Below, in pieces: positions 5,631 through 7,429 of a DNA stretch of 7,429 nucleotides. The stretch comes from Nitrososphaeraceae archaeon (lineage in GTDB: Archaea; Thermoproteota; Nitrososphaeria; Nitrososphaerales; Nitrososphaeraceae). Made by a program: the position numbers and the translations under genes. Location of the stretch: NCBI GenBank assembly GCA_025449515.1, contig JANWJI010000193.1, positions 1 through 7,429 of the forward strand. Reading direction: 5' to 3'. The first letter of the stretch is position 1; every line of letters starts with the position of its first letter. Under the pieces are notes generated by a model. It saw only the letters and a program-made list of their open reading frames with translations. It was not told where the DNA came from and ran no database searches.

Positions 5631-5945
5631 ATGAGTCTGGAGAAACTGCGTTCAAAGGCTTTCTACCAAAACACCATTGACGTATGGATAATTTTCTGTG
5701 AGGAGAAGGGATGGGAATGGTATGATCTCGATGCCTATCGACGTTTTATTTCGTATCTCCGTTCTAAGGATATTAGTCTACAAAAGTTTCCCTTATGTGT
5801 TAAGGAATCAGGAGGCCTTTACGAGCGGGGAAGAGATAAGACAAAATTCTTAGAGGAACTTTCTCATCTCTCTTCAGATGACACAGCGGCGTACACGATA
5901 AAACTTACAGGCCCTCATTTATCGACTATTCGTTCATTTGAATAG
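5631..5945 (+). CDS. Uncharacterised 104-residue protein
   Basis: The frame has good coding character (W, Y, C, charged residues, balanced codons) in contrast to its AT-rich flanks. The N-terminal half is helical: KAFYQNTIDVWIIFCEEKGW (9-28), then DLDAYRRFISYLRS (32-45). The C-terminal half (about 52-104) is mixed, with a glycine-rich turn GGLYERGRDK (61-70). The first half loosely recalls the N-terminal SAM-like domain of tyrosine recombinases, in which a T...W..FC helix is followed by a short helix ending in YLR. There is no catalytic domain after it and the protein ends with a stop, so an integrase call is not justified. There is no signal peptide or membrane segment. No close same-strand neighbour suggests an operon. 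Function unknown. Confidence 0.6.
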   Translation: MSLEKLRSKAFYQNTIDVWIIFCEEKGWEWYDLDAYRRFISYLRSKDISLQKFPLCVKESGGLYERGRDKTKFLEELSHLSSDDTAAYTIKLTGPHLSTIRSFE

Positions 5946-5958
5946 CTCAGATAGCTAG

Positions 5959-5963
5959 TTTTT
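5959..5963 (+). terminator. T5 run just after the 104-residue gene
   Basis: Five T residues followed by atatat begin 14 bases past the stop codon. This is a likely intrinsic archaeal terminator by position and composition; there is no strong hairpin. Confidence 0.3.
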
Positions 5964-6192
5964 ATATATGCGAATCTACTAGACAGGTTCATTTTATACG
6001 AAATCATGGTGCAAAAAGATTGGCATCAAAATTCGTATGCTTTACGTACGTTCATTTGTTAGAATTTGTATATATTCTTAAATGATTCATGATTGTATAA
6101 TGTTATTGTAGAATTTTTCTAAATAAATTGTAAATCGCACTTTTAATTGATGAATTTTTTCCATTAAAAATTAGTAAGATCAAAATTAGTTC

Positions 6193-6206
6193 TATTGTAT
6201 ACAATA
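6193..6206. repeat. Perfect 14-base palindrome tattgtatacaata
   Basis: This is an exact dyad of the size bound by a dimeric helix-turn-helix regulator. It lies about 220 bases upstream of the TATA-like box at 6416-6428. Given the AT content, roughly one such palindrome is expected by chance in a window this long, so a regulatory role is only a possibility. Confidence 0.3.
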
Positions 6207-6415
6207 ATAAAGTCTTCTATTTTATCATAAATGAAGTATGAATAGTTAATTCTTATTTACATATAAAAAAATATCACATAATAATATTCATCAGCCTTAT
6301 GATCAATTAATAAAACAGAATTGATTTGGTTGGTTTATATGTATTTTAAGGTCTATCAAAATGTCAAATACTCTGACTTCCGATACATTATGTGAGGATA
6401 GTTTAAGAATAAAAT

Positions 6416-6428
6416 AAAAATATTTATC
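6416..6428 (+). promoter_or_regulatory. TATA-like box of the secreted-protein gene
   Basis: The bases aaaaatatttatc include tatttat, centred 29 bases before the ATG at 6453. The spacing supports that ATG over the second one at 6459, giving a message with a leader of only about 2-3 bases. Confidence 0.45.
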
Positions 6429-6452
6429 AAGTTCTCTGAACTGTAATAATTG

Positions 6453-7429
6453 ATGAAGATGAAGCAATATACGAACACTAGCGGCATAGGTATTGGCATA
6501 TTCTTTGCCTTGACAACGATGCTAGTTGCACCAATGTTATTACTACCAGAATTCCATATAGGTCTTCAGAAGGCTTACGCAGACAATAATTGGTATCTCG
6601 GTAAAGGTGCGAAAGCGAATACATATTACACTTATAAGGTACAGGATCATGATACAAAAGAAAGCCAGCCGTTCATAATGACTATCTATTTTAAGCAATT
6701 CGATAACAGCAAGGGTTACTGGATTGCGCCGGTCTACGTGACAGAACCAAACGGCAACGTGATTAATGGAACCTTTCACTTGAGTGACCTCGATCTTACC
6801 GCTCTGGGCAGTTCACAGATACCTACTGCACTGAAGCCGTATAAGAGTGCATACGTTAATACGTTAGGCTGGTTAGCCTCATTCGTACCAAAACCCGGAC
6901 AATCACTAAGTGCTCCTTCCTGGGGCAAGCTAGCGGCTATAGGCGGGTCGGCTATTGCACCTAACGGAGCAGCTAAGGTGACGGTCCCAGCAGGAACGTT
7001 TGATACTACAGCAATATCTTGGCATTATGGATCTGATAATAACATATACGTGAATCCGAATATGCCATATCCAATCAAGGCGCAGGCCTTTGCAGCTGTA
7101 ACAAGTGGAGCTCCGCCAATTCAATACGCTTTTGAACTTCAATCCACTGGTCAAGGTCAACCTAAGCAACCGAAAAGTCTAATAGTAATACCTACGCCTC
7201 CAATAACTCGGCAAACAGGTCGTGGCACCTACAATATTCAGCTGTTTTGGGAGCCAGCAATCATAGTGCATGGCAAAGATACACAATTCGGTATACTTTT
7301 TACGGATAGCAATAATAATATTCAAGGTCAGGTAAGCTATACCTTTTTAGTAACTACACCAGACGGTAAAACAATCAAACAGCTTGCAGATCAGAAAGCT
7401 ACTGACGGTACTGGAAAAGTAGTGGTAAA
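6453..7429 (+). CDS. Secreted thaumarchaeal protein, 3' end outside window
   Basis: The frame opens at ATG 6453 (in-frame stop at 6447-6449; alternative ATG at 6459) and stays open to the right edge, giving 325 complete residues. Residues 1-43 form a Sec-type signal peptide: a KMK n-region, a hydrophobic core IGIGIFFALTTMLVAP (12-27) continuing to LLLP, and a cleavage site after QKAYA (43/44). The mature part is beta-rich, free of cysteine, and has an Asn-Gly-Thr glycosylation sequon at 105-107. Conserved-looking segments are YYTYKVQDHD, VPAGTFDTTAISWHYG (178-193) and MPYPIKAQAF (204-213). From about 250 the sequence looks like an Ig-like domain (GTYNIQLFWEPAIIVHG, then TTPDGKTIKQ). The protein is expected outside the cell or anchored at the surface. 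The missing C-terminus would show whether there is a membrane anchor. Its GC content is visibly higher than the upstream gap. Catalytic or binding function unknown. Confidence 0.8.
   Translation, partial: MKMKQYTNTSGIGIGIFFALTTMLVAPMLLLPEFHIGLQKAYADNNWYLGKGAKANTYYTYKVQDHDTKESQPFIMTIYFKQFDNSKGYWIAPVYVTEPNGNVINGTFHLSDLDLTALGSSQIPTALKPYKSAYVNTLGWLASFVPKPGQSLSAPSWGKLAAIGGSAIAPNGAAKVTVPAGTFDTTAISWHYGSDNNIYVNPNMPYPIKAQAFAAVTSGAPPIQYAFELQSTGQGQPKQPKSLIVIPTPPITRQTGRGTYNIQLFWEPAIIVHGKDTQFGILFTDSNNNIQGQVSYTFLVTTPDGKTIKQLADQKATDGTGKVVV

Larger units (their letters stand above)
5946..6452. other. 507-base very AT-rich intergenic region
   Basis: This is the most AT-rich stretch of the window. The only ATG frames I noticed are about 18 codons (from 6006 and 6361), with no support. 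It contains a 14-base palindrome (6193-6206), an A/T hairpin-like pair aattttt...aaaaatt at 6153-6172, and the promoter for the secreted protein at its right end. It may act as a long regulatory region for that gene; no RNA gene is recognisable. Confidence 0.5.

Noticed and set aside
6006..6417. Two 18-codon ATG frames (from 6006 and 6361) in the AT-rich gap
   Set aside because: Too short, no promoter at the right spacing, and composition like the surrounding non-coding DNA.
6543..7169. Two minus-strand open frames (6543-6779 and 6930-7169) opposite the secreted-protein gene
   Set aside because: The plus-strand frame has a full signal peptide and is continuous; the opposing products look like random translation.
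1..7429. Search for CRISPR repeats, tRNA genes, insertion sequences and toxin-antitoxin or defence genes
   Set aside because: No regularly spaced repeats, no T-arm-like GGTTCGAAT context with matching acceptor stem, no transposase motifs, and no recognisable defence domains were seen by eye.

Overview
This window most likely comes from an ammonia-oxidising thaumarchaeon of the soil Nitrososphaera/Nitrosocosmicus type. The reasons are the eukaryote/archaeal-type ribosomal protein L15e, AT-rich DNA, and archaeal TATA-like boxes placed about 25-33 bases upstream of start codons with little or no leader. A small DUF6659-like protein and a secreted protein with a YYTYK / VPAGTFDTT / VKAQ sequence style also look thaumarchaeal. 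The assignment is made from sequence style and remembered families, without a search.

Layout, left to right: the 3' end of a nucleotide-sugar dehydrogenase (+); a SirB1-like transglutaminase-fold/TPR protein (+); an unlabelled 52-residue protein (-); dCMP deaminase (-); a possible CxxC micropeptide (+, weak); a short SerA-type D-3-phosphoglycerate dehydrogenase (+); ribosomal protein L15e (+); a DUF6659-like roadblock-style protein (-); an unrecognised 104-residue protein (+); and the N-terminal 325 residues of a secreted protein (+) that runs off the right edge.

The genes look mostly monocistronic, each with its own TATA-like element. Supported genes cover about two thirds of the window, and four gaps of roughly 290-590 bases hold no convincing gene or RNA. 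Functions are mostly housekeeping: pyrimidine nucleotide supply (dCMP to dUMP), entry into serine synthesis, and ribosome assembly. To these are added cell-envelope functions at both edges (nucleotide-sugar oxidation, secreted protein).

I found no mobile element, CRISPR array, tRNA, rRNA or defence system. The points most worth a second look are the cysteine-free SirB1-like protein, the small minus-strand gene with a well-placed promoter, the start of dCMP deaminase as set by its TATA box, the truncated-looking sugar dehydrogenase, and the CxxC micropeptide in the divergent promoter region.
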